From assembly GCA_045646845.1 (NCBI GenBank), contig JAZRLO010000004.1:1-14098 (forward strand): a stretch of DNA of 14,098 nt. The letters are read 5' to 3'. The stretch comes from HGM04593 sp045646845 (GTDB lineage: Bacteria; Bacteroidota; Bacteroidia; Bacteroidales; Bacteroidaceae). Below, one piece after another: positions 1-6,460 of the stretch. Under the pieces are notes generated by a model, which was given only the letters and a program-made list of their open reading frames with translations, was not told the DNA's origin and made no database searches. The position numbers were made by a program, and so were the translations under genes. How positions within the stretch are numbered: position 1 is the stretch's first letter; every line of letters begins with the position of its first letter.

Positions 1-783
1 ACCTTGAATAACGGCATCTTTCTGATATTTCAAATCCTTGACACCATCGGGTAACTGAATGGAGAAATCATCTTCCACTTGGTCACCAAAAGTATCGATA
101 AGTACTTTAATGTATAGCTCGTATGGTGTTGGCTGATAACCCAAGTATGTTTTCTTCTTGTACTCTTCAATATCTTCTGCGGTCAAAGGAATTGCCTCAT
201 TCCACAAAGCCCAGAACTCATCGGAGCAATATTTGACATCATCAAAGTCTTTCATTGCTACATTAAGTTCGTACTGTGGCGGTCGCTTGATGCCTAAGCC
301 CGAATCGGAGATATTGGACGAACCCATTATAACCCAACCATCGCTATGCTCACTATGATTTTGTGGTAGGCATAGATAGAATTTTGCGTGCAGGTTCTTC
401 GTTGCGTGAATACGCATCTGTAAGCGTCCCGAAACAAGATCTTCGCACATCTGCAAGATTCCTTCTTCAACTTCGGGAGAGTATTGGGCATTTACAATAT
501 CCTCTTTGAAGCCATTGTGGTAGATTTCTTTTGCCTTGTCTTCATCAGCAAGCATCAAAAGAGCCTTGTTGTGCTTACGGAAAATGTCATCTATATTGAT
601 ACCAACCAAGATTTTAATCTCTGATATATCGCCCAACTCTTTACGCAACTTGAAGTAACCCGATGAACGGAAGAAACCTACAACCGCCATGAAGCGGTCG
701 AATGTTGCCATCTCCGATGCAATACCCTTCAACTTATCGAAAAGCGTATTGCCAAGTCCATTATTGAAAAACTTTGTACTCAC
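1..783 (-). CDS. PLD-like domain protein, N-terminal part of a probable SNF2/DEAD-type helicase (cut by window edge)
   Basis: The minus-strand frame stays open from a GTG at 783-781 to the window edge, giving 261 codons. An in-frame TGA lies three codons upstream (TGA CAC AGC GTG), so GTG is the only plausible start. Residues 132-134 read HAK and residues 154-157 read GSSN, inside an IHATKNLHAKFYLC...WVIMGSSNIS context. This matches the HxK...GS.N signature of phospholipase D-like nuclease domains, which often head bacterial superfamily 2 helicases. The last visible residues, LKYQKDAVIQG, resemble the Q-motif just before the helicase Walker A, so a helicase core probably follows outside the window. 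Such PLD-helicase proteins are thought to act on nucleic acid and some belong to defence loci; the role here is unknown. A candidate structured RNA lies directly upstream on the same strand. The PLD call is firm; the helicase part is inferred from a few residues. Confidence 0.8.
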   Translation of the reverse strand, partial: MSTKFFNNGLGNTLFDKLKGIASEMATFDRFMAVVGFFRSSGYFKLRKELGDISEIKILVGINIDDIFRKHNKALLMLADEDKAKEIYHNGFKEDIVNAQYSPEVEEGILQMCEDLVSGRLQMRIHATKNLHAKFYLCLPQNHSEHSDGWVIMGSSNISDSGLGIKRPPQYELNVAMKDFDDVKYCSDEFWALWNEAIPLTAEDIEEYKKKTYLGYQPTPYELYIKVLIDTFGDQVEDDFSIQLPDGVKDLKYQKDAVIQG

Positions 784-859
784 GCTGTGTCAAAGTTTTG
801 TAGGGTTTAGGACTTCGGCAACCCTGAGGTTTATAAGAAATTATTGAACTTCAAGACAC

Positions 860-897
860 AAAAAAGCGTGAAGCCCTGCACTGTCGCTCGCTTCACG
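860..897 (-). terminator. intrinsic terminator
   Basis: On the minus strand CGTGAAGC (897-890) pairs perfectly with GCTTCACG (874-867) across a 15-nt loop, and CTTTTTT follows (866-860). This is an 8-bp stem plus U-tract. It lies upstream of the PLD gene on the same strand, so it either ends a separate RNA or attenuates that gene. Its outermost bases (895-897) are shared with the long hairpin next to it. Confidence 0.7.
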
Positions 898-1110
898 GTT
901 AGAGGCTCTGGTAAGCCCGAATGTCAGAAACGAGCAACGCATAAGCCCCACGCCGATATGTATAACACAACCTCTATACCAATAGTTGCCAATGATATAT
1001 ATATACCAATGGCTATATAGGTATTTGAGGTATGTATATAACACACCTACGGGGCATTCACGTTGCTTTGTTTTTTGACATTCAATGAAATTTACCAGAT
1101 TTCTAACCGT
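895..1110. repeat. long imperfect inverted repeat / multi-helix hairpin
   Basis: Matching arms in register are: 895-903 with 1102-1110 (9 bp), 908-914 with 1092-1098 (7 bp), 920-926 with 1076-1082 (7 bp), 933-939 with 1061-1067 (7 bp), 945-949 with 1051-1055 (5 bp), 970-974 with 1027-1031 (5 bp), 976-980 with 1020-1024 (5 bp), and 988-991 with 1010-1013 (4 bp). The apex is an AT run (ATATATATAT). The segments are all collinear, which chance does not explain. A large internal loop holds two imperfect direct copies of TATGTATAACACAACCT (957-973 and 1031-1048). Confidence 0.85.
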
Positions 1111-1148
1111 CAAAACCAAAGCGTAGTAAACGCCTTTTCATATGTCTT

Positions 1149-1210
1149 GTCCCACCCTTGCGGTTTATGGTAATTGACCATCTGCCGCAATTTCCCTTTC
1201 GGCGCGGGAC
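1149..1210. repeat. nested three-helix hairpin domain
   Basis: GTCCC (1149-1153) pairs with GGGAC (1206-1210). Inside it TTGCGG (1158-1163) pairs with CCGCAA (1185-1190), and inside that ATGGT (1167-1171) pairs with ACCAT (1177-1181) around a 5-nt loop. All three stems are perfect and nested. On the minus strand the unpaired side also contains a CCGAAAGG mini-hairpin with a GAAA tetraloop. It would form the 5' domain of the candidate RNA. Confidence 0.75.
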
Positions 1211-1215
1211 ATTTG

Positions 1216-1223
1216 CAAAACTA
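1216..1223 (-). promoter_or_regulatory. candidate -7 promoter element (TAGTTTTG)
   Basis: The minus-strand sequence fits TAnnTTTG exactly. The nucleotide six positions downstream is G1210, the first base of the nested hairpin domain, a natural +1. No TTG stands 19-22 nt upstream, so the -33 half is weak or absent. Confidence 0.4.
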
Positions 1224-1263
1224 AATAAAGTAATTGGATTTTCCTACACCCTCGCATTTTTTT

Positions 1264-1314
1264 CTTGAATTGTTGCAGTTCTTTGGGGAATATGGTTAAA
1301 TTTGCCTGTGGTGT
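1264..1314 (+). repeat. 51-bp direct repeat copy 1 carrying a promoter
   Basis: This 51-bp segment recurs at 2414-2464 with only three mismatches (1271, 1294 and 1295). It contains TTG (1273-1275), a 21-nt spacer and TAAATTTG (1297-1304), which fits the Bacteroidetes -33/-7 promoter. Transcription would start near 1311, leaving a ~93-nt 5' UTR before the gene at 1404. Confidence 0.75.
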
Positions 1315-1403
1315 ATGCGTGATTTTACGGTAGGATTGCATGGGGTTTGTAAAGAATCCGTAGCCATTTATGGGTTGTCGATTAATGAGTAATTTATAAT
1401 AGT

Positions 1404-2342
1404 ATGTCTAAAAAAAGTAAAAATAGTGATGACAGGGATTTCTTCGAATTCAAGAAGCAGTTGCCTGCTAAGTATCGTGATATGTTGGAAATGTTAGGGG
1501 TGAGCAGCTACGAGGATTTGTTGGGTTTGTCGGTGATGATGGGTATTGACCCCGATAAATTACAGAAATATAGCGATGAACATGGTGAGGATGCGATTCC
1601 CTCCATGGATGAGGTTATGTTTGATGAGGATGACCCAGCTTTGGGTTTTTCGCAGATGATGAAGGGACTTCAGAATACTGACGGTGGTGATGGTGATCCT
1701 TTCATGCTTCCTGAGAAGATATTCTTTGATAATGAACCTTCGTTGGTATATCATCTTCGTGTAAAGTTGAACAATTCTCCGGTCCCAGTATGGCGTGAGT
1801 TGGAGGTTCCTTCTAATATTTCTTTGGAGTTCTTGGCTTTTGTTCTGATTATTGCAATGGGCTGGGATAATACTCATCTGCATCAGTTCAAGGTCAAGGA
1901 TGCCATTTACAAAAATAGTGTATGTTATAAGCATGATAACGAGATGTATGGTTGCCCGTTTGGATGTACTGAGGTGTATGTTGCCAATGACTATCCGGTA
2001 TCTGCGTTGTTTAAGGAGAAGGGAGACCGCGTTCAGTTAGAGTATGACTTTGGTGATAGTTGGATGCACGATGTATGGCTTAAGGGTGTGCGCGAGTATG
2101 GCGTGGATGAGTCTCCTTGTCTCAAGGTGCTTAAAGGTAAGGGCGCTTGCCCACCAGAGGATTGTGGCGGAATTGGTGGGTATGATTATCTGTTGGAGAT
2201 TCTTGACAAGAAACGTAAGTCGGCCGAAGAAAAGGAACGCCTGGCTTGGCATGGGATTGACAAGTATTTCGATCCTGAATATTTTGATGATGAATGGGCA
2301 CAGGATGAACTTGATTCTTTGTGGGATGATGCTCTCTTTTAA
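1404..2342 (+). CDS. plasmid pRiA4b ORF-3 family (IS1096 TnpR-like) protein
   Basis: This is a 312-residue cytoplasmic protein with no signal peptide. Residues ~110-260 carry the hallmarks of the pRiA4b ORF-3-like family (Pfam PF07929): a YHLRVKLNNSPVPVWREL opening, then an MGWDNTHLHQF segment, RVQLEYDFGDSWMHDVWL, and a cysteine-containing GACPPEDCGGIGGY loop. The first ~100 residues are acidic and specific to this protein. The family occurs on plasmids, beside insertion sequences and on chromosomes; its biochemical role is not established. The ATG follows a promoter-bearing repeat that also precedes tnaA, so the gene sits as a cassette between two direct repeats. No Shine-Dalgarno is visible, as usual in this group. 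The start fits, since nothing conserved is lost upstream. The family call is confident; the function is unknown. Confidence 0.85.
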   Translation: MSKKSKNSDDRDFFEFKKQLPAKYRDMLEMLGVSSYEDLLGLSVMMGIDPDKLQKYSDEHGEDAIPSMDEVMFDEDDPALGFSQMMKGLQNTDGGDGDPFMLPEKIFFDNEPSLVYHLRVKLNNSPVPVWRELEVPSNISLEFLAFVLIIAMGWDNTHLHQFKVKDAIYKNSVCYKHDNEMYGCPFGCTEVYVANDYPVSALFKEKGDRVQLEYDFGDSWMHDVWLKGVREYGVDESPCLKVLKGKGACPPEDCGGIGGYDYLLEILDKKRKSAEEKERLAWHGIDKYFDPEYFDDEWAQDELDSLWDDALF

Positions 2343-2413
2343 CAATAAATAGTTTTTATTATTGCGTGGCTTAGCGCAGTATTGTTCAAAGCGTGGGAGT
2401 TTTACATTTTTCC

Positions 2414-2464
2414 CTTGAATCGTTGCAGTTCTTTGGGGAATATCATTAAATTTGCCTGTGGTGT
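2414..2464 (+). repeat. 51-bp direct repeat copy 2 carrying the tnaA promoter
   Basis: This copy is 48/51 identical to 1264-1314 and lies exactly 1150 bp downstream. It keeps TTG (2423-2425) and TAAATTTG (2447-2454) with a 21-nt spacer. Transcription would begin near 2461, about 29 nt before the tnaA ATG at 2490. This placement argues against the longer in-frame start at 2382, which would put the promoter inside the coding region. Confidence 0.75.
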
Positions 2465-2489
2465 TACTAACCTTTTAATATGGAATACT

Positions 2490-3869
2490 ATGGAACTACC
2501 TTTTGCTGAATCTTGGAGAATTAAGATGGTTGAACCCATCAGAAAGAGTACTCGTGAGGAGAGGGAGAAGTGGATGAAGGAGGCTGATTATAACCTTTTT
2601 CAGTTGAAGTCGGAGCAGGTTTATATCGATTGTCTCACTGACTCGGGAACGGGGGCGATGAGTGACCGGCAGTGGGCTGCGCTGATGATGGGTGACGAGA
2701 GTTATGCAGGCTCGTCGTCGTTCTTCCAGTTGAAGGATACAATCACGCGCCTTACGGGGTTTGAGTATGTGATTCCCACTCACCAGGGCAGGGCTGCGGA
2801 GAATGTGCTGTTCAGCCATTTGGTGAAGAACGACGATGTTGTTCCGGGCAATTCGCATTTCGACACTACGAAGGGACACATTGAGAGCCGCAAGGCTGTT
2901 GCGCTCGACTGCACGGTTGACGAGGCGAAGAATACTCAACTTGAAATTCCTTTCAAGGGAAATGTTGACCCGGTGAAGTTAGAGAAGGCTCTGGCGGAGC
3001 ATGCCGACAAGGTTCCGTTCATCATCATCACCATTACAAACAACACTGCGGGCGGCCAGCCTGTTTCAATGCAGAACCTGCGCGAGGTGCGTGCCATTGC
3101 CGACAAGTACGGCAAACGTGTGATTTTCGACTCGGCGCGTTTTGTTGAGAATGCCTATTTCATAAAGGTTCGCGAGGAGGGGTATGCCGACAAGACAATA
3201 AAGGAGATTGTAAAGGAGATTTTCTCGCTTGCCGACGGTATGACCATGAGCGCAAAGAAGGACGGTATTGTGAACATGGGCGGTTTCATAGCGACAAGGC
3301 ACGAGGACTGGTACGAGGGTGCGAAGAGGTTCTGCATTCCTTTTGAGGGTTACTTGACTTATGGCGGCATGAACGGTCGCGACATGGCTGCGCTGGCTGT
3401 TGGTCTCGACGAGAACACGGAACTGGACAATATTGAGACGAGAATACGCCAGGTGCAGTATCTGGCCGCGAAGTTAGACGAATATGGCATTCCGTACCAG
3501 CGTCCGGTGGGCGGCCATGCTCTCTTTGTTGATGCCGACATGGTGCTGTCGAATGTCCCCAAGGAGGAGTTCCCGGCACAGACTCTGGCCATTGAGCTCT
3601 ATCTTGAGGCAGGTGTGCGCGGTTGCGAGATTGGTTACATCCTTGCCGACAGAGACCCTCTTACGCGCGAGAACCGTTTTGGCGGGCTCGATCTGTTGCG
3701 TCTTTGCATTGCACGCCGTGTATATACCAACAATCACATGGATGTTATTGCCGCAGCACTGAAGAATGTGTATGACCACCGAGACAGCATACGCCACGGT
3801 GTGCGCATTGTGTGGGAGACGGAGCTGATGCGTCACTTTACGGTGAAACTCGAAAGGATTGAGGAGTAA
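2490..3869 (+). CDS. tnaA: tryptophanase (tryptophan indole-lyase)
   Basis: This PLP enzyme splits L-tryptophan into indole, pyruvate and ammonia. The 459-residue length matches the TnaA/tyrosine phenol-lyase family (about 455-471). It shows LTDSGTGAMSD near the N-terminus, the THQGR motif, FDSARFVENAYFIK, and MSAKKDG, where Lys257 should bind PLP. Three positions separate tryptophanase from tyrosine phenol-lyase. TPL has Thr, Arg and Phe; this protein has Asp125 (FDTT), Ile381 (CEIG) and His449 (RHFT), the tryptophanase set. The frame extends upstream to 2382, but homologs begin MELPFAESW and the promoter repeat lies in that extension, so ATG 2490 is chosen. The gene appears monocistronic. 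Indole made by gut Bacteroides is an interspecies and host signal. No leader peptide of the E. coli TnaC type is visible. Confidence 0.95.
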   Translation: MELPFAESWRIKMVEPIRKSTREEREKWMKEADYNLFQLKSEQVYIDCLTDSGTGAMSDRQWAALMMGDESYAGSSSFFQLKDTITRLTGFEYVIPTHQGRAAENVLFSHLVKNDDVVPGNSHFDTTKGHIESRKAVALDCTVDEAKNTQLEIPFKGNVDPVKLEKALAEHADKVPFIIITITNNTAGGQPVSMQNLREVRAIADKYGKRVIFDSARFVENAYFIKVREEGYADKTIKEIVKEIFSLADGMTMSAKKDGIVNMGGFIATRHEDWYEGAKRFCIPFEGYLTYGGMNGRDMAALAVGLDENTELDNIETRIRQVQYLAAKLDEYGIPYQRPVGGHALFVDADMVLSNVPKEEFPAQTLAIELYLEAGVRGCEIGYILADRDPLTRENRFGGLDLLRLCIARRVYTNNHMDVIAAALKNVYDHRDSIRHGVRIVWETELMRHFTVKLERIEE

Positions 3870-4009
3870 GTAGGGGAGTAAGCCGGGTGGCCCGATGTGC
3901 TATATTTTGATGGCACAATTCATACCCATCGCTAAAGCAAGGTGAAGTCTATTGATTGAATTCTCTTTCCGGTTGTTCTTTTGCAACCGATATACTAAGG
4001 GATTTTTAC

Positions 4010-4041
4010 AGAGATTGCCGTAACATGTTATGGCAATCTCT
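4010..4041. repeat. 32-bp near-perfect palindrome (terminator or operator)
   Basis: AGAGATTGCC (4010-4019) pairs with GGCAATCTCT (4032-4041), and the centre TAACATGTTA (4021-4030) is itself palindromic, so only one base pair (4020/4031, a G-T) is imperfect. It lies ~140 nt after tnaA and ~190 nt before the next gene. A T-rich but interrupted stretch follows on the plus strand. It may end tnaA transcripts or bind a dimeric regulator. Confidence 0.6.
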
Positions 4042-4171
4042 TCTCTTATAATAATGTTTTCTCCGGCGAACTGTTGTGCCACGATGCCTCCAAGAACCTC
4101 TCATTTAGCCTGTCCTTAATGGTTTTTGCAACAATTTACGTTTTTTATTTTTAAGTTGATTTAAGAAATAC

Positions 4172-4179
4172 TATTTTTG
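4172..4179 (+). promoter_or_regulatory. candidate -7 promoter element (TATTTTTG)
   Basis: It is an exact TAnnTTTG match ~51 nt before the peptidase ATG. The upstream region is T-rich, but no clear TTG or TTTG stands at the 19-22 nt spacing, so the call is moderate. Confidence 0.45.
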
Positions 4180-4230
4180 TGAATTGTATGGTTTACCATG
4201 CGTTGACCGGAAATTATTAATTTAAAAGAT

Positions 4231-5532
4231 ATGATTAAGAAAATTCTCCTTTTTATTCCACTTTTGTGTGTGTTTGCCTTTGCCACTGCGCAGGACGGCA
4301 ATGTTGAGAAAATGTTGAAGAACATCGATGCTGTGACCAACTTCGAGAAGATTGAGAAGGCCGACACTACACGCCAGTATTATCTTATGAAGTTTACTCA
4401 GCAGCTCGACCCGAAGGATGCTTCGGCCGGTACATTCGAGCAGCGAGTGATGTTGGGCCACCGCGGCTATGACCGTCCTACGGTTGTTGTTACCGAGGGC
4501 TATGGTGCAGATTATGCATTCAACAGTCCTAAGTATATGGAGGAACTTACATATATCATGGATGCGAATATCCTTTTTGTAGAGTACCGTTATTTCTCAG
4601 GTTCAACACCGGAGCCCTGCAACTGGGATTACCTCACAGTGGAGAACTCAATGATGGACTATCACAAGATAATTACAGCCTTCAAGCCATACTATAAAGG
4701 TAAATGGGCTTCTACCGGCATAAGCAAGGGAGGTTCTACATCAATTTTCTTCCGTGCATACTTCCCCGAGGACCTCGATGTTTCCGTGCCATATGTAGGC
4801 CCATTGAGCGGTGCCGTAGAGGACGGCCGTCACGAGTCTTTCCTTGAGAGAGTGGGAAGCAAGGCCGACCGCGATGCCATCCGCAATTTCCAGACAGAAC
4901 TTTTTGAGCGCAAAGAGCGTCTCATGCCTATGTTCGATGCCTACTGCCTCAAAGAGGGTCTGATATTCCGCGTTCCGACTTCGCAGATATATGACCTTCT
5001 GGTGCTCGAGTACCAGTTCTCAATGTGGCAGTGGGGTACTCCAACAAATACAATCCCGGCACTTGACTCTGACGATGAGACAATCTTCAACTATTTCATG
5101 AAGATGTGCGGTCCCGACTATTTTGCTGCCGGTAGTGACATTGAATCATTCTTCGTTCAGGCACTCAAGGACTTCGGTTACTATGGTTACAACATTGAGC
5201 CTTTCCGCAAGTATGTTAACGAGGATGAGATTGAAGGCTATCTGCCTCGCGTACTCCTTCCCGAACAGTTTGCCAATGTAAAATTCGACGATAGCAACTA
5301 CCGTTTTGTTACCGACTACTACACCGAGAACGACCCCAAGATGTTGCTTATATACGGCGAGGTTGACCCATGGACCGCTACAGGTATCACATGGTTACGC
5401 GACAGGAACAAGCAGAACGTAAAGGTATATATTCAGCCGGGCGGTAGCCACAGGGCACGCATCCTTAACATGCCCGAGGATATGCGCGACGAGATACTAA
5501 AGCAGTTGAACGAGTGGATGCAGTATAAGTAA
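4231..5532 (+). CDS. secreted S37-family serine aminopeptidase (PS-10-like)
   Basis: The 433-residue protein starts with a signal peptide: MIKK, then a hydrophobic run to ~residue 18, with a likely cut after ATAQ. It is therefore exported. The mature part is an alpha/beta-hydrolase-type serine peptidase of MEROPS family S37. GISKGG places the nucleophile at Ser165, YGEVDPW gives Asp379, and GGSHRAR gives His407, completing a Ser-Asp-His triad in the expected order. The segments VTEGYGADY, FVEYRYFSGS and the SVPYVGPLSGA block after the nucleophile also fit the family. S37 enzymes release tripeptides from polypeptide N-termini, so a role in peptide scavenging is likely; substrate preference cannot be read from sequence. 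It has its own candidate promoter, and an ABC ATPase gene follows at once. The family call is confident. Confidence 0.88.
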   Translation: MIKKILLFIPLLCVFAFATAQDGNVEKMLKNIDAVTNFEKIEKADTTRQYYLMKFTQQLDPKDASAGTFEQRVMLGHRGYDRPTVVVTEGYGADYAFNSPKYMEELTYIMDANILFVEYRYFSGSTPEPCNWDYLTVENSMMDYHKIITAFKPYYKGKWASTGISKGGSTSIFFRAYFPEDLDVSVPYVGPLSGAVEDGRHESFLERVGSKADRDAIRNFQTELFERKERLMPMFDAYCLKEGLIFRVPTSQIYDLLVLEYQFSMWQWGTPTNTIPALDSDDETIFNYFMKMCGPDYFAAGSDIESFFVQALKDFGYYGYNIEPFRKYVNEDEIEGYLPRVLLPEQFANVKFDDSNYRFVTDYYTENDPKMLLIYGEVDPWTATGITWLRDRNKQNVKVYIQPGGSHRARILNMPEDMRDEILKQLNEWMQYK

Positions 5533-5605
5533 GGACTGCAAATAACCCTTTTTCGTTCCATTGAACAAACAGTTCACAAGCAATCCAAACAAAGCGTTTC
5601 GAACC

Positions 5606-6352
5606 ATGCAGGAAAAACTTCTCGCCATAAGCCGGGCTACTATAGGATACCGCAAAGGCAGGACAACAACTCCTGTTGTTGCGGATATTGAAGCTGCTTT
5701 GTACAAAGGCGAGCTGGTAGCTCTGCTTGGCAGGAATGGTGCCGGAAAATCGACCCTGTTGCGTACCCTTATATCGGGATTGCCACCATTGGCAGGAGAG
5801 ATAACTTCGGGCGGGTGCAGCATTGACCGTCTGTCACAGGTTGAACTGGCAAAACTGGTATCAGTGGTGCTGACCGACAACTCTGTTCCGGGACTCAAGG
5901 TGCATGAACTTGTGGCCATTGGCCGTACACCGCACACCAACTTCATGGGACGGCTCACGAAGGAGGACAAAAGGGTAGTGGAGAACGCAATGGAGACAAT
6001 GAGGATTGCCCATTTGGCAAATCGTGATGTAGCGTCACTGAGCGATGGAGAAAGACAGAAATGCTTTATAGCAAAAGCCTTGGCGCAAGAGACGCCGATT
6101 CTTCTGCTTGACGAGCCGACAGCTTTTCTCGATTACCCGAGTAAGTTGCATCTGTATGCTACACTGAAGGAACTTGCCGTAAAAGAGGAAAAGGCGGTGC
6201 TTGTTTCGACACACGACCTTGACCTTGCACTGAAGAGTGCCGACAAAATCTGGTTCATAGACGATGGCAGGCTATACCAGGGCACACCTGATGAACTTGT
6301 CAGCGGTGGGGTAATGGAGCGGTTCATGAAGGAGACATCTATTGCAAAATAA
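5606..6352 (+). CDS. ABC transporter ATP-binding protein, FecE/BtuD (iron/cobalamin) type
   Basis: The 248-residue nucleotide-binding subunit has all ABC motifs: Walker A GRNGAGKST (residues 42-50), signature LSDGERQ (from 145), Walker B ILLLDEPT with Asp169-Glu170, and H-loop His203 in STHD. The sequence around RLSQVELAKLVSVVLTD and VHELVAIGRTPH is typical of ATPases serving FecCD/BtuC-type permeases for siderophore, heme or cobalamin uptake. A TTG at 5561 could extend it by 15 residues, but the conserved part begins with MQEKLLAIS, so ATG 5606 is preferred. No permease or binding protein is encoded nearby, so its partners must lie elsewhere or it is an orphan. It begins 73 nt after the peptidase gene and may be co-transcribed with it. 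The substrate is uncertain. Confidence 0.88.
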   Translation: MQEKLLAISRATIGYRKGRTTTPVVADIEAALYKGELVALLGRNGAGKSTLLRTLISGLPPLAGEITSGGCSIDRLSQVELAKLVSVVLTDNSVPGLKVHELVAIGRTPHTNFMGRLTKEDKRVVENAMETMRIAHLANRDVASLSDGERQKCFIAKALAQETPILLLDEPTAFLDYPSKLHLYATLKELAVKEEKAVLVSTHDLDLALKSADKIWFIDDGRLYQGTPDELVSGGVMERFMKETSIAK

Positions 6353-6460
6353 ATTGGATGCGCCCTGTTGTAGCATTCACGATGAGTGTGAAAAATGGAG
6401 TCCTTGGCTTTGGTCAAAGGATAACAGACAAAATAATAAGGAAACCAATACAGACACAAA

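Larger units (their letters stand above)
860..1210 (-). ncRNA. candidate structured non-coding RNA or attenuated leader, ~350 nt
   Basis: Read on the minus strand, the parts come in order: a TAGTTTTG -7 element (1223-1216); six nt later G1210, which opens a nested hairpin domain (1210-1149); a ~216-nt imperfect hairpin (1110-895); and an intrinsic terminator (897-860). A transcript from ~1210 to ~860 would be mostly base-paired. It could be a free small RNA or the terminated 5' leader of the PLD gene that starts 77 nt further on. I do not recognise it: there is no RNase P, tmRNA, 6S or SRP signature. A 92-codon open frame crosses the region but is explained by the structure and has no protein-like features. 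The architecture is seen in the sequence; expression is inferred. Confidence 0.45.
3870..4230. other. intergenic region, tnaA to S37 peptidase
   Basis: There is no credible gene here. It holds a 6-bp hairpin (CGGTTG 3970-3975 with CAACCG 3984-3989), a 32-bp near-perfect palindrome (4010-4041), and a candidate promoter for the next gene (4172-4179). Confidence 0.6.

Noticed and set aside
895..1110. Integron attC site or retron msr-msd RNA
   Set aside because: The arms read GGTTAGA...TCTAACC, opposite in orientation to attC R boxes, and no integrase or reverse transcriptase gene is present in the window.
841..1119. 92-codon open frame on the minus strand
   Set aside because: It runs through the long hairpin and into the terminator stem, has no recognisable protein features, and is better explained by the structured RNA.
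1315..1392. 25-codon open frame (MRDFTVGLHGV...) between the promoter repeat and the pRiA4b-like gene
   Set aside because: It could be a leader peptide, but at this length a chance frame is likely, and the tnaA copy of the repeat has no counterpart.
2382..2489. Upstream in-frame extension of tnaA
   Set aside because: It contains the promoter repeat and does not resemble TnaA N-termini; the family start MELPFAESW is at 2490.
2490..3869. Tyrosine phenol-lyase as an alternative identity for tnaA
   Set aside because: The three discriminating positions are Asp125, Ile381 and His449, the tryptophanase set rather than Thr, Arg and Phe.
5561..5605. TTG start for the ABC ATPase
   Set aside because: The extra 15 residues (NKQFTSNPN...) are not ABC-like, and an ATG at 5606 precedes the conserved part.
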